In this document: positions 18,394 through 27,419 of the stretch, piece after piece
How positions within the stretch are numbered: the first letter of the stretch is position 1
How the letters are laid out: each line of letters opens with the position of its first letter
NCBI GenBank assembly: GCA_905480605.1
Contig: CAJQRD010000034.1
Coordinates: 1-64,000, forward strand
DNA length: 64,000 nucleotides
Reading direction: 5' to 3'
Source: an uncultured Saprospiraceae bacterium
Lineage (GTDB): Bacteria > Bacteroidota > Bacteroidia > Chitinophagales > Saprospiraceae
The notes under the pieces: generated by a model
What the model was told of the DNA's origin: nothing
The model's input: only the letters and a program-made list of their open reading frames with translations
The model's database searches: none
Position numbers and translations under genes: made by a program

Positions 18394-19827
18394 ATGTACA
18401 GATTTTTGCTAAATTTTATTATTCTGATTTTTATTGTTTTTCTGGGGTGTACTCCAAAAGCAACTGAACCAATTGTTCAAGAAAAAGAAAGAGAAGTTGA
18501 AATTATCGAACCCGAAATGCCTGAAAACCCTTGCATGACACTGAGTAAGCTTGGTGGTTATGATCGTGAGCAAGTAGAGACTGGTTATGTTTTATACAAG
18601 GATTTGTTCAAAGTTAAAAAGTACGACCAGGCATTGGGATATTGGAAAATAGCTTATTATGGCGCGCCTGCGGCAAATGGCTCTATTAAATATCAATTTG
18701 AAGATGGTATCACTATGTACAAGCATTTTTACAATCAAGCTTCTGATCTTGATTTGAAAAGTGCTTATGTAGATACAGTTATGATGATTTATGACAAGAG
18801 GGTAGAGTGCTTTGGTGAGCCTGCTTATATTGAGGGAAGGAAAGCTTTTGATTATTACTATTATTTTCAAAATCAAATTTCTGATGAGCTTATTTACAAT
18901 ATGTTTAAGACTACATTGGATATCAAGAAGGAAAAGGTTAATTATTTTGTTATTAATCCATTTACAAAAATATTATCTGATCGAATTTTAAATAAAGAAA
19001 TCTCAGTTGAAGAAGGAGGTAAGTACGCACAATTGTTACTAGATGCCGTAGATTATGGAACAAAATCTGGTAAAAACAAAGAAGCTTGGTCAATTATAAA
19101 TGATTATGCACCCAGCAGATTAGAAAATTTGGAAGGGGTAAAAGGGTTATACAGTTGTGAATACTATGAAAAGAAATACATGGCTTTATTTAATGAGAAT
19201 CCGCAAGACTGTGAAGGTATAAATACGGCTTACCGAAGATTGGCCTGGGGTGGATGTAACAAAGAAGGGATTGCTATGAATTCCTTGGTAAGTGCTAAAA
19301 AAGAGAACTGTTACACGCCTCCACCGCCTCCTGGAATATTAAGGCTGGCTTTTGATGCTTATCAAGATGGAAATTATTCAGAAGCTGTAGGGTTGTTTTC
19401 TCAGTACGTTGATGAAAGTGATGACATTGACAAAAAATTTAAATACAATCTTTTGATTGCTAAGATTTATTATGGAGATATAAAGAACTTTCCAAAATCA
19501 AGGCAATTTGCTATGAAGGCAGCAGAAAATAAGCCCAATTCAGGAGAGCCTTATTTACTGATAGGGAAACTATATGCATCCAGTGGACCATTGTGCGGAC
19601 CAGGAAGAGGATGGGATAGTCAAATAGTTACATGGCCTGCAATTGATATGTTTGAGAAAGCAAAAAAAGATCCTTTGGTAGCTCAAGAAGCTCAGAAATT
19701 TATTCGAACGTATTGGCAATACATGCCCAAAAAAGAAGATATTTTTCAACGTACAATAAAAGCAGGTAGCAGCTTTAAAGTTGGTTGTTGGATTAACCGT
19801 ACTACTACCGTTAGGACAGCGGATTGA
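18394..19827 (+). CDS. TPR-repeat lipoprotein, paralogue of the 15149 gene
   Basis: This 477-residue protein has a lipoprotein signal (hydrophobic stretch then VFLGC, Cys19). A Glu-rich linker follows, then helical TPR repeats, most evident at about 315-400 (AFDAYQDGNYSEAVGLFSQYV and PNSGEPYLLIGKLYAS). The C-terminus, FKVGCWINRTTTVRTAD, mirrors KVGCWIGETVSIRF of the other TPR protein, and both share a tandem Cys pattern. The two probably arose by duplication, one staying soluble and this one gaining a lipid anchor. Function unknown; an envelope scaffold is likely. Confidence 0.83.
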   Translation: MYRFLLNFIILIFIVFLGCTPKATEPIVQEKEREVEIIEPEMPENPCMTLSKLGGYDREQVETGYVLYKDLFKVKKYDQALGYWKIAYYGAPAANGSIKYQFEDGITMYKHFYNQASDLDLKSAYVDTVMMIYDKRVECFGEPAYIEGRKAFDYYYYFQNQISDELIYNMFKTTLDIKKEKVNYFVINPFTKILSDRILNKEISVEEGGKYAQLLLDAVDYGTKSGKNKEAWSIINDYAPSRLENLEGVKGLYSCEYYEKKYMALFNENPQDCEGINTAYRRLAWGGCNKEGIAMNSLVSAKKENCYTPPPPPGILRLAFDAYQDGNYSEAVGLFSQYVDESDDIDKKFKYNLLIAKIYYGDIKNFPKSRQFAMKAAENKPNSGEPYLLIGKLYASSGPLCGPGRGWDSQIVTWPAIDMFEKAKKDPLVAQEAQKFIRTYWQYMPKKEDIFQRTIKAGSSFKVGCWINRTTTVRTAD

Positions 19828-19855
19828 TTCTACTAAAATAAGAAAGCAACATAAT

Positions 19856-19888
19856 AAAAAGGTAAAGCTCAATTGGTCTTCCTTTTTT
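19856..19888 (+). terminator. Possible intrinsic terminator after the TPR lipoprotein
   Basis: An imperfect hairpin AAAAAGG...CCTTTTTT with a short internal bulge and a T-run lies about 30 bases after the stop at 19827. The stem is mostly A-T, so the call is weak. The rest of the 250-base gap shows nothing else clear. Confidence 0.4.
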
Positions 19889-20077
19889 ATAAGTTTTGTG
19901 TACAAATAAGTCTTTTATACTATTCCATACATTTTGTAATCTGTAATCTAAAAAATGGATGAGACTGATTAGAAATATTATTGATTGTGAATAAAAATTT
20001 TATATTTTGCTTTTCTAAGACAAACAATCTCCTTTAGAACTATGTTTTTTACCTCAGATACCACTATATTTAACCAT

Positions 20078-20872
20078 ATGACATTAAAATCCTTTTTTAT
20101 TTCCCTCTTATTCATCAGTTCTTTTGCTCTGTCAGGCCAGAGAATAATAACTCCTAAGTTGATTGAAGTGGATTGGAAGGGTATTATTTATAAAAAAGAA
20201 TGGGCACTTGATCTTAGATTACATGAAAATGGAGCTGCTATTGCCTATAATACAGGTAAAATCAAATCTTACAATCGTACCAATTACTATCAAATTGAGT
20301 TAGGGTACACCAATGATCCACGTGAACGAAATCAATCTAAAATCTCATCTAGAGGAAGATCAGGATCGTTTTCATATGGTAAAGTCAATAATTTAATTAA
20401 CCTAAGGATTGGAGCTGGTGTTAAAAAATACCTATCTGAAAAAGAAAAGCGAAAAGGACTGGCGGTCGGGTATACTTATGAAATTGGTCCTTCTATTGCT
20501 CTTCTTAAACCTTACCATTTAAATTTGATTTATACAACTGAAGAGGGAGGTCAATTGACAGCATTCACCGTTAGTGAAAAATTTACTGAGGAAAACGCTG
20601 AAAGATTTCTAAATGTCAATGCAGTTGATGATAAGTCTTCTTTCTTTAAAGGCTTTGATGATCTATCCATAAGAGCTGGCTTACAGGGTAAAATTGGTGC
20701 TCATTTAGCGTGGGGGGCTTTTGATAAAAACGTAAAAGCACTTGAAACTGGGATAATGTTTGATATTTTCCCTTCTAAAATTCCAATTCTTATCGAAACA
20801 GAAGAAATTTCCAACAATCGTTACTTTTTACGGTTATATCTAAACATACATTTGGGTACCAGAAGAAATTAG
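20078..20872 (+). CDS. Conserved hypothetical outer-membrane protein
   Basis: I start this gene at the ATG at 20078, because it opens directly into a signal peptide (MTLKSFFISLLFISSFALSG); an upstream in-frame ATG at 20042 would add 12 unhelpful residues. The mature 245 residues begin with repeated IEVDWKGIIYKKEWALDLRLHENG-type beta strands and end LRLYLNIHLGTRRN. The pattern is an outer-membrane barrel of about 8-12 strands with no known domain. It lies about 70 bases before lipA, which has its own promoter. Confidence 0.72.
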   Translation: MTLKSFFISLLFISSFALSGQRIITPKLIEVDWKGIIYKKEWALDLRLHENGAAIAYNTGKIKSYNRTNYYQIELGYTNDPRERNQSKISSRGRSGSFSYGKVNNLINLRIGAGVKKYLSEKEKRKGLAVGYTYEIGPSIALLKPYHLNLIYTTEEGGQLTAFTVSEKFTEENAERFLNVNAVDDKSSFFKGFDDLSIRAGLQGKIGAHLAWGAFDKNVKALETGIMFDIFPSKIPILIETEEISNNRYFLRLYLNIHLGTRRN

Positions 20873-20881
20873 TAACAATTC

Positions 20882-20912
20882 TTTGTTACTGAAGTGAACT
20901 AACCTAAATTTG
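20882..20912 (+). promoter_or_regulatory. lipA promoter, perfect Bacteroidota consensus
   Basis: TTTG (20882-20885), 19 bases, then TAAATTTG (20905-20912): an exact match to TTTG-N19-21-TAnnTTTG. The lipA ATG follows 30 bases later. Confidence 0.85.
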
Positions 20913-20942
20913 TATTACTTTATTCAGTTAATATTGATGTAA

Positions 20943-21815
20943 ATGCTAGAATTACCTGTTGTTTCAAATACACCAAAAAGAGCAAAAAAACCAGATTGGT
21001 TACGAGTCAAACTACCTATTGGTGAGGACTATAAACGTGTCCGAAGGTTGGTTGATGAATACAGCCTAAATACCATATGTCAAAGTGGGAATTGTCCCAA
21101 TATGGGAGAATGTTGGGGTGCAGGTACTGCTACATTTATGATTCTTGGAGATGTATGTACAAGAAGTTGTTCTTTTTGCGCAGTCAAGACAGGAAGACCA
21201 CCTGAATATGATGAAGATGAACCAAGACGTGTTGCTGAAGCGATTCGTTTGATGGAGGTGAAGCATGCTGTACTGACTTCAGTCAATAGAGATGAACTGA
21301 AAGACAGAGGTGCAGAAATTTGGTATCAAACAGTTGTTCAAGTCAAAGAACAAAGCCCATCCACTACTATCGAGACGTTAATTCCAGATGTACGTGCCAA
21401 TTGGGATGCTTTGGATAGAATGATTGAAGGTGGCCAAGAAGTTGTTTCTCATAACATGGAAACGGTCAAACGCCTTTATAGAAAAGTTAGGCCTCAAGCC
21501 AAATATGATAGAAGTTTAGAACAAATTAAGCGTACTAAAGACCAGGGTATACGTACAAAGTCTGGATTTATGGTGGGTCTTGGAGAAACCAAAGAAGAAG
21601 TTTTGGAAATTATGAATGACCTTTATCAGAATGGTTGTGACGTGGTTACTATTGGCCAATATCTTCAGCCTACAAAAATGCACCTAGCTGTTGATGAATT
21701 TGTGCATCCTGATGTTTTTGCTTTTTATAAGGAAGAAGGATTAAAAATGGGAATTGATTTTGTTGAAAGCGGTCCATTGGTTCGTTCAAGTTATCACGCT
21801 GAAAGACATCTCTAA
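20943..21815 (+). CDS. lipA: Lipoyl synthase
   Basis: This 290-residue radical SAM enzyme inserts two sulfurs into octanoyl-protein to make lipoyl groups for pyruvate and 2-oxoglutarate dehydrogenases. Both iron-sulfur clusters are visible: [12 protein letters not shown] binds the auxiliary sulfur-donating cluster and CTRSCSFC binds the SAM cluster. The C-terminal serine contact lies in [12 protein letters not shown]. Length is normal. It is followed 8 bases later by a degenerate oxidoreductase gene, so the two are likely co-transcribed from the strong promoter just upstream. Confidence 0.97.
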   Translation: MLELPVVSNTPKRAKKPDWLRVKLPIGEDYKRVRRLVDEYSLNTICQSGNCPNMGECWGAGTATFMILGDVCTRSCSFCAVKTGRPPEYDEDEPRRVAEAIRLMEVKHAVLTSVNRDELKDRGAEIWYQTVVQVKEQSPSTTIETLIPDVRANWDALDRMIEGGQEVVSHNMETVKRLYRKVRPQAKYDRSLEQIKRTKDQGIRTKSGFMVGLGETKEEVLEIMNDLYQNGCDVVTIGQYLQPTKMHLAVDEFVHPDVFAFYKEEGLKMGIDFVESGPLVRSSYHAERHL

Positions 21816-21823
21816 AATAAATT

Positions 21824-22792
21824 ATGCTGTATAATGTAAAGGCCGGAATTATTGGCCTAGAAGATTTAGGAAGACAATTTGCCCATCTGATTAATGATCA
21901 TGTTAAAAATCTTAACCTGATTGCAGCATGTGGGCGTTCACAAAATGAGTTGTTGTTTGCTAAAAATGATCTGTCATTGGAATACGTATACTCTGATGAA
22001 AAATCCCTTTTTGAAAATCATGATATTGATGTTGTTTTCGTTTGCTCGCAAGCACACCTGCGGCCACACCAAGCGATTCAAGCTATAGAGGCCGGAAAAC
22101 ATGTCTATATCATTAGCCCAACTGCCCTAAATGTCGAAGATGCAAAAGCTGTGTTTAAGGCAGCTGATTCCAAACCAAGCCAACGTGTAATGGTAAGTTC
22201 AAAGGTGAGGTTCACTCCATTGTTTCAGCTTCTTAAACAAACGGTCGAAAGTCAAGCCATAGGAAAAATTAGACACATTACAGTTGATTCTGATTTGATC
22301 CAAAGTCTTAACCAGCAATATGACAAACCCACAGGTAGTTTGTTTCTAGACAGCACTCTCAATGAGATAGAATTGTGTTTGTGGTTAATTGATAAACCTT
22401 TCAATTCAGTTAATGTCAAAGTAAACGGAGATACTTTAATTTGTCAAGCAGAGTCTAATAACAACACAACTCTGGACTTGATTTTACAGCCTCAATTTTC
22501 TAAAAAAGAAAGTTATTTTTCAATATATGGCGATAAAGGACACATTACATTATCTAACAATAATGAACGTTCTTTTTATCTAATAAATAACGAAGGTGAT
22601 AAATCAGAAGTCTCCATAAAAGATAACCTAAAATTCGTATATGCAGAATACTTACAACTTCATCATTTTGTAGAAGTAATTATGGGCAAACAAAAATTTA
22701 CCAGCAAATTATCGAACTCAGTCTCAACAATGGAGTTAGCATTAGCCTTCGAAAAATCAAAAGTACTAGGTGAACCAATAGTGTTAATTTAA
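21824..22792 (+). CDS. Gfo/Idh/MocA-family protein lacking catalytic motifs
   Basis: This 322-residue protein has the two-domain layout of Gfo/Idh/MocA oxidoreductases: an N-terminal Rossmann fold, then an open-faced sheet ending with LALAFEKSKVLGEPIVL. Two hallmark sites are altered. The nucleotide loop GxGxxG reads GLEDLG, losing the middle glycine. The catalytic EKP motif after GKHV reads ISP (residues 97-99), so the essential lysine is missing. The protein may bind a ligand or act as a scaffold rather than a dehydrogenase. It shares a transcript with lipA, but no functional link is known. Confidence 0.82.
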   Translation: MLYNVKAGIIGLEDLGRQFAHLINDHVKNLNLIAACGRSQNELLFAKNDLSLEYVYSDEKSLFENHDIDVVFVCSQAHLRPHQAIQAIEAGKHVYIISPTALNVEDAKAVFKAADSKPSQRVMVSSKVRFTPLFQLLKQTVESQAIGKIRHITVDSDLIQSLNQQYDKPTGSLFLDSTLNEIELCLWLIDKPFNSVNVKVNGDTLICQAESNNNTTLDLILQPQFSKKESYFSIYGDKGHITLSNNNERSFYLINNEGDKSEVSIKDNLKFVYAEYLQLHHFVEVIMGKQKFTSKLSNSVSTMELALAFEKSKVLGEPIVLI

Positions 22793-22822
22793 AATCGTTG
22801 TATTCAACACATTTCACCCCAA

Positions 22823-22976
22823 CCGTAAAGGAAGCGAAAGCGACGACAGTAAAGAGCGCGCAGCGACCGACCGTAAAGGAGCGAAAGCGACGACCGTAAA
22901 GAGCGCGCAGCGACCGACCGTAAAGGAGCGAAAGCGACGACCGTAAAGAGAGCAAAGCGACCGACCGTAAACCTTA
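22823..22976. repeat. GC-rich tandem repeat, alternating 23/24-nt units
   Basis: Six full units each open with CCGTAAAG (one CAGTAAAG). They alternate between an AGCGAAAGCGACGA type (22823, 22871, 22918) and an AGCGCGCAGCGACCGA type (22847, 22894; 22941 is a variant), giving a 47-48 base dimer repeated three times. Two truncated units (22965 and 22977) follow. The block fills the gap between convergent genes, and its last truncated unit supplies the final codons and stop of the lycopene cyclase gene. Confidence 0.95.
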
Positions 22977-24110
22977 CCGTAAAACCCTAAAAAAAGATTT
23001 TAAAAAAGGCCAGGTAGGCGGTGCCGTAAATATCTTCAAATCATTAAAGAATGAGCCTTTCTCATCTAAAAATTTAAATATTGTTTGTGGCTTCAAATTC
23101 TTAAATAGCTTCGTAAAAACTGTCTCTCCAGTAGTACTTCCAGAAAGTATAGCGTCTAACATAATCTTATCATAGAATAGAAACCTGTTGTTTCTTGGAT
23201 TGTATTTCTTAATCTTGTTTTGCTCTATCAATGAAACCAATAAATCAGTATCCTCCTGAATACGTTTAAAAGCATAACCAGAAGATGCTTTCACCGACCC
23301 ACCATTGGTGCCTATACGTATGATCCTATCTTGAGTCTTTTTTTGAAAATTATGAGTGGTCATAGGTATAGCACCCAGTTCTTCCTCTATAACTTCATAT
23401 GTACTGATGCCTAATGTATCATTGATATATTTTTTGATAAAGGGATCATAAAAAGAAGGATCAGGTATGCTAGAAGAGAAAACTGCAATTTCAATTAATG
23501 CTTCTCGCTTGTTGATTGGCAGAACATAAAAAAACCTTGTTTCACCATCTTGCTCAACCCTAAAATCCATGAAATGTGCATTGTTAGGATCGAAAGTATC
23601 TGTTGGTGTTTGTACTATAATGCCCTTAAAGTGCTGCCAAACAAATATGTCTTTGCTAAAATCAATGTTTTCATAATAACTTTTAAATGCGTGATTCGAA
23701 GTGATTTTATGATTGTCGGTTTCAAGAATAGCTTTCTTATGATCAGAGTTTAAACTTTTAATATTATCAAATAGGAAATCCACACCATCTTTTTCTTTTA
23801 GGTAAGCTATCGTATGCTTGTAGAAATCGATACCTCGAATCATTTTATAAGCATAGGGTTTTATATCAAATTCCTTTTCAATAGATGGGGAGGCATAAGT
23901 GATTTTAGACCATTTCTTGTGAACGATACTTTCAAATAGCTCATTTTCATTACTCCAAAAGCACCAAGTACGATCGTTTTTTTGCTTTGTATCTCTATCT
24001 ACCAATAATATTGACTTACCAGCCAGTATTGGTGAAGACTTTATCTTAAAAGCAAGGCTTAATCCCGCAAGACCAGCTCCTGCTATAATATAATCATAAT
24101 GTTTATGCAT
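22974..24110 (-). CDS. crtY: Lycopene beta-cyclase
   Basis: This FAD-dependent cyclase of about 378 residues makes beta-rings on lycopene in carotenoid synthesis. The N-terminal dinucleotide motif is DYIIAGAGLAGLSLAFKI, with a second strand ILLVDRD, and DRTWCFW is the CrtY signature. The region around FYVLPINKREALIE and GTNGGSVKASSGYAF completes the family pattern. I start it at 24110 (MHKHYDY), which places the motif as usual; a longer start at 24137 is possible. No other carotenoid gene is nearby. The last codons, RVLR and stop, fall in the adjoining repeat. Confidence 0.93.
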   Translation of the reverse strand: MHKHYDYIIAGAGLAGLSLAFKIKSSPILAGKSILLVDRDTKQKNDRTWCFWSNENELFESIVHKKWSKITYASPSIEKEFDIKPYAYKMIRGIDFYKHTIAYLKEKDGVDFLFDNIKSLNSDHKKAILETDNHKITSNHAFKSYYENIDFSKDIFVWQHFKGIIVQTPTDTFDPNNAHFMDFRVEQDGETRFFYVLPINKREALIEIAVFSSSIPDPSFYDPFIKKYINDTLGISTYEVIEEELGAIPMTTHNFQKKTQDRIIRIGTNGGSVKASSGYAFKRIQEDTDLLVSLIEQNKIKKYNPRNNRFLFYDKIMLDAILSGSTTGETVFTKLFKNLKPQTIFKFLDEKGSFFNDLKIFTAPPTWPFLKSFFRVLR

Positions 24111-24130
24111 CAAATACTCTCTGTTAATGA

Positions 24131-24163
24131 TTGACAATTTTCAAATTTGATAGCTTATATTTG
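24131..24163 (+). promoter_or_regulatory. folC promoter
   Basis: TTG (24131-24133), 22 bases, TATATTTG (24156-24163). Transcription would start about at the folC ATG (24170), implying an almost leaderless mRNA. This rules out the longer TTG-initiated reading frame that begins inside the promoter. Confidence 0.65.
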
Positions 24164-24169
24164 TCGCCA

Positions 24170-25408
24170 ATGAATAAGCTTACAAAGTACAAAGAAATTG
24201 AGTCATTTTTGTTCAGACAATTGCCAATGTTTCAGCGCGTCGGAGCAAAAGCATTTAAGACGAACCTTGACAATATTAAGCAATTGTCTAAGGTTACAGG
24301 GCAATCACATAAGCATTTTAAGTCCATTCATATCGCAGGTACCAATGGCAAAGGCTCAACATCTTACTTCTTGGCAACAGCCTTGCAAGCACAAGGATAC
24401 AAAGTGGGATTGTATACTTCACCTCATTACAAAGATTATAGAGAACGAATTAAAATAGATGGCAAAATGATCTCTAAGTCATTTGTCAAGCAATTTGTTA
24501 ATCAATTGATTGAAGATAAGGTTTTGGAAGGTGAACTCAAACCTTCATTTTTTGAAATTACAGTGGCGATGGCTTTCAGTTACTTTAAAGAGGAGCGTGT
24601 AGATATTGCGATCATTGAAACAGGGCTAGGTGGTCGATTGGATTCGACAAATATTATTACACCAGTGCTGAGTGTAATTACAAATATTGGGCTAGATCAT
24701 ACAGCATTTTTAGGTGATACCTTACCTAAAATCGCCAAAGAAAAAGCAGGTATCATCAAAAAGAACGTTCCTGTTATTATTGGGAGAAGGCAAAAAGAAA
24801 CCTTGCCAGTGTTCAAGAAAAAAGCAGAACAAAAGAAAACAAAATTGATATTTGCTCAAGCAGGGAAATGGCCGGAAGCGCTTGATAAGCTTTTGAAGAA
24901 ATTCCCAAAATATCAACATGAAAATCTAAAAACAGCATTTACAACACTTAAGAGATTCGATAAGTCAATTGCAGTAGAAACATTGATTTCTGCTTGGACA
25001 AAAGGCTTGAAAGAATGGGAGTTTATAGGTCGGTATATGCAGGTGAATAAATCACCAACTATCATATTTGACAGCGCCCACAACCCTGCAGGAATCAAAG
25101 TATTATTTAATCAGCTGGAGAATGAAAATTATAAATATCTGCATATTATATTAGCAGTGGTCAATGACAAAGATCTGGAAAAAGTATTGCCATTATTTCC
25201 GAAAGAGGCTAAATATTATTTTTCTCAAGCTAAAATTCCTAGAGCGTTAAATAAAGAAATACTTAGGTCAGTTTCTGGAAATTTTAACCTTAATGGAAAA
25301 GTATATTCAAGTGTTAGTCGAGCATTTAGCGCTGCAAAGAGATCGGCAGATAAAAAAGATTTGATTTTGGTCGCTGGAAGTATATTTACTGTTGCTGAGG
25401 TTGTTTGA
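24170..25408 (+). CDS. folC: Dihydrofolate/folylpolyglutamate synthase
   Basis: This 412-residue ATP-dependent ligase adds glutamate to dihydropteroate and folates. The P-loop IAGTNGKGSTSYFLATAL, the TSPHYKDYRERI segment, ETGLGGRLDSTN and TNIGLDHTAFLGDTLPKIAKEKAGI are all classic. FDSAHNPAG marks the second domain. The start at 24170 is preferred because the promoter box ends at 24163 and the frame upstream begins with a TTG inside that promoter. It is divergent from crtY, with only 59 bases between the two starts. Confidence 0.95.
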   Translation: MNKLTKYKEIESFLFRQLPMFQRVGAKAFKTNLDNIKQLSKVTGQSHKHFKSIHIAGTNGKGSTSYFLATALQAQGYKVGLYTSPHYKDYRERIKIDGKMISKSFVKQFVNQLIEDKVLEGELKPSFFEITVAMAFSYFKEERVDIAIIETGLGGRLDSTNIITPVLSVITNIGLDHTAFLGDTLPKIAKEKAGIIKKNVPVIIGRRQKETLPVFKKKAEQKKTKLIFAQAGKWPEALDKLLKKFPKYQHENLKTAFTTLKRFDKSIAVETLISAWTKGLKEWEFIGRYMQVNKSPTIIFDSAHNPAGIKVLFNQLENENYKYLHIILAVVNDKDLEKVLPLFPKEAKYYFSQAKIPRALNKEILRSVSGNFNLNGKVYSSVSRAFSAAKRSADKKDLILVAGSIFTVAEVV

Positions 25409-25424
25409 TAAATTTAATATTAAA

Positions 25425-25946
25425 TCACTCCACGAGAGTAATCAAGCAACCAATTGCTTTGGTTTTTGATTTTACTAATTCGCTTCCTTTGTTGATATTA
25501 TCTAGCACTACACTTAATTCATGTTCTGTTACAACCCGTCTGCGTTTTCCCAATTTAGCATAGCTGTTGTCAATACGGCCTTGATAGATTATTTTATCTG
25601 TTGTTTCGTTGTAAACCACAACCTCAGGTGTAACGGTTACATTGTATTTTTGCGTTCTGGTCTGGAAGAACTCTTTTTTTAATTTAAAGGGAATTTTGTA
25701 TTTTTCTTTGAAAGTTGCAATGTCTTTTTCTGACGAATATCTATTGGGGAAATACCCAATAAATGTGATATGCTCGTTGTCGTAGTCATCATACAGTTGT
25801 TGGATAGTTGGTGCGTAATACTGACAAATTTTACAATCTTCAAGAAGGAAAAAATTAACAGTAATTGAATCTTTTGATTGGGCAAAATTCGTGCTACTAC
25901 CAAGCAGTACAAATAAGAAAAGAACAATTGCCTTTTTAATTACCAT
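25425..25946 (-). CDS. Secreted thioredoxin-fold protein (redoxin-like)
   Basis: This 173-residue protein has a signal peptide (ending NFAQ at about 23) and a thioredoxin fold. The redox pair is CKIC (Cys38, Cys41), the cis-proline is in VTPEVVVY, and the late segment YQGRIDNSYAKLGKRRR with a terminal KAIGCLI is typical of a periplasmic redoxin family often found with cytochrome or copper systems. It probably reduces or delivers thiols in the periplasm. It converges with folC with a 16-base gap. Partner unknown. Confidence 0.8.
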   Translation of the reverse strand: MVIKKAIVLFLFVLLGSSTNFAQSKDSITVNFFLLEDCKICQYYAPTIQQLYDDYDNEHITFIGYFPNRYSSEKDIATFKEKYKIPFKLKKEFFQTRTQKYNVTVTPEVVVYNETTDKIIYQGRIDNSYAKLGKRRRVVTEHELSVVLDNINKGSELVKSKTKAIGCLITLVE

Positions 25947-26049
25947 TCTGAAAAGTTAGAAAATTGGTGTGATAATTCCAAGTGAAAAAAGTTAAACTAA
26001 TGTCAAGAATACTATAGATTAGAAATAGAAAGTATATTATCAATAGAAT

Positions 26050-26991
26050 TTACTGTTCCTCATCCTCCTTGGCTCTTAATTGAAGAAGCATTTTTGATTT
26101 GTTAACAGCAATTGCGGCATTCAATTCGAAACCAATAAGAACAATCAAGGCATTAATTTGAATCCATACCAAAAGGACAATAAGAGCTCCAATAGATCCA
26201 TATATTTCATTGTATCGGCCAAAGCTATTTATAAAGAAAGAAAATACTATAGATGACAATAAAGAGATTATTGTTGCTAATATGGCTCCAGTATTCAGCC
26301 ATTTTAATTTTTTTCGCATTGCTGATCCATATCGGTATATAATTGTGATTCCCAGATATACAACCAATAAAACAATAAGCCATTTGAAAACGTTGAAAAC
26401 ACCTGTTGAGTGACCTGTTATGTTCAGTTTGTTGATAGCAAGTTCTACCAAGGGTTGCCCAAGAATAATCAAAAAAATTGAAATCATAAAAATTGAACCC
26501 ACCATCGCGGTTAAGATCATTGCAACCAATCTACTCTTGAGAAATGAACGCTTTTTAAAAACTCTTTCATAACTCTTGTTGAATCCATACATTAAGGTGA
26601 CCATACCAGAACTTGAAAACACAATGGCAAAAATAAATCCTACTGACTGCAAACCGCCTCGCTTGATTGATGCAACACTTTCAATGACCCCAAATAAATA
26701 GTTGTGTGCCTCTAAGGGTAAAATGTCTTGGGTTGAAGTCTTAAATAGAGCAATATAATCTGCCGTAATCGGAAACATCGGCATCAAAGTAAATAAAAAT
26801 ATAAGTGCAGGAAACAAAGACAAAAAGAAACTAAAAGCTACTGAATTGGCGCGAGTGATTATATCATCTCGCATGGCTTCCTGGTAAATAAAACCTATCA
26901 CATCATAAACCGGCACGCCAGAAAAACCTGGTAAAGAATATTCTTTACTAAAATCTAATATTTTACTAAATGTACTTTTTATGCCTAGCAT
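26050..26991 (-). CDS. YihY/BrkB-family inner-membrane protein
   Basis: This 313-residue integral membrane protein has about six transmembrane segments. The early RANSVAFSFFLSLFPALIFLF and the late YGSIGALIVLLVWIQINALIVLIGFELNAA stretch are the family signature. The family was once called ribonuclease BN by mistake; its real function is unknown, with a transporter or virulence-linked role proposed. The C-terminus is a charged tail. It is the third gene of an operon with a thioesterase and a deaminase remnant. Confidence 0.9.
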   Translation of the reverse strand: MLGIKSTFSKILDFSKEYSLPGFSGVPVYDVIGFIYQEAMRDDIITRANSVAFSFFLSLFPALIFLFTLMPMFPITADYIALFKTSTQDILPLEAHNYLFGVIESVASIKRGGLQSVGFIFAIVFSSSGMVTLMYGFNKSYERVFKKRSFLKSRLVAMILTAMVGSIFMISIFLIILGQPLVELAINKLNITGHSTGVFNVFKWLIVLLVVYLGITIIYRYGSAMRKKLKWLNTGAILATIISLLSSIVFSFFINSFGRYNEIYGSIGALIVLLVWIQINALIVLIGFELNAAIAVNKSKMLLQLRAKEDEEQ

Positions 26992-27007
26992 ACCCCAAGA
27001 TAGTTAA

Positions 27008-27418
27008 TTACTCAAAGAAAGGTGAAAGATTTTCTGTAAGCAACACAGGACATGATGTGCGCTTACCAGTTTTCATATCTACAAAAAAGAGTTTTACTTC
27101 TGCCTTATTAATAACTTTACCATCTTCATTTACCAGTTCATGGTTGAATGTTATCATCTTATTTGGAAGATTTTTTAATATCGTTTTTATTTCAATATTA
27201 TCATCATAATAAGCTGGAGCTAAATAACGGCTTTCCATACTTACAACAGGTAGCATAATGCCTTGGCTGTCTTCCATTGTTTTATAGGACAATCCTAAAT
27301 GTCGTAATGTCTCAACTCTGCCTATTTCGTAGTATTTGGCATAATGCCCATAATACAAATAACCCATTTTGTCGGTTTCTGCGTATCTGACGCGCTTGTG
27401 AAAAGAGAAACTAAACAT
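27008..27418 (-). CDS. Acyl-CoA thioesterase, hotdog fold (YbgC/FadM type)
   Basis: This 136-residue 4HBT-family thioesterase has RVRYAETDKMGYLYYGHYAKYYEIGR, in which the Asp after Thr is the catalytic residue and the Gly-Tyr-Leu-Tyr helix start is typical. It would hydrolyse acyl-CoA in the cytoplasm. It starts one base after the stop of the arginine-deiminase-like gene and ends 16 bases before the YihY gene, so all three are one transcript. The acyl chain preference cannot be read from sequence. Confidence 0.9.
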   Translation of the reverse strand: MFSFSFHKRVRYAETDKMGYLYYGHYAKYYEIGRVETLRHLGLSYKTMEDSQGIMLPVVSMESRYLAPAYYDDNIEIKTILKNLPNKMITFNHELVNEDGKVINKAEVKLFFVDMKTGKRTSCPVLLTENLSPFFE

Positions 27419-27419
27419 A

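Noticed and set aside
22698-22955. 85-codon minus-strand frame over the end of the oxidoreductase gene and the repeat
   Set aside because: It is a translation of the GC-rich repeat, as shown by the repeated YGR/FTV blocks, and overlaps a real gene.
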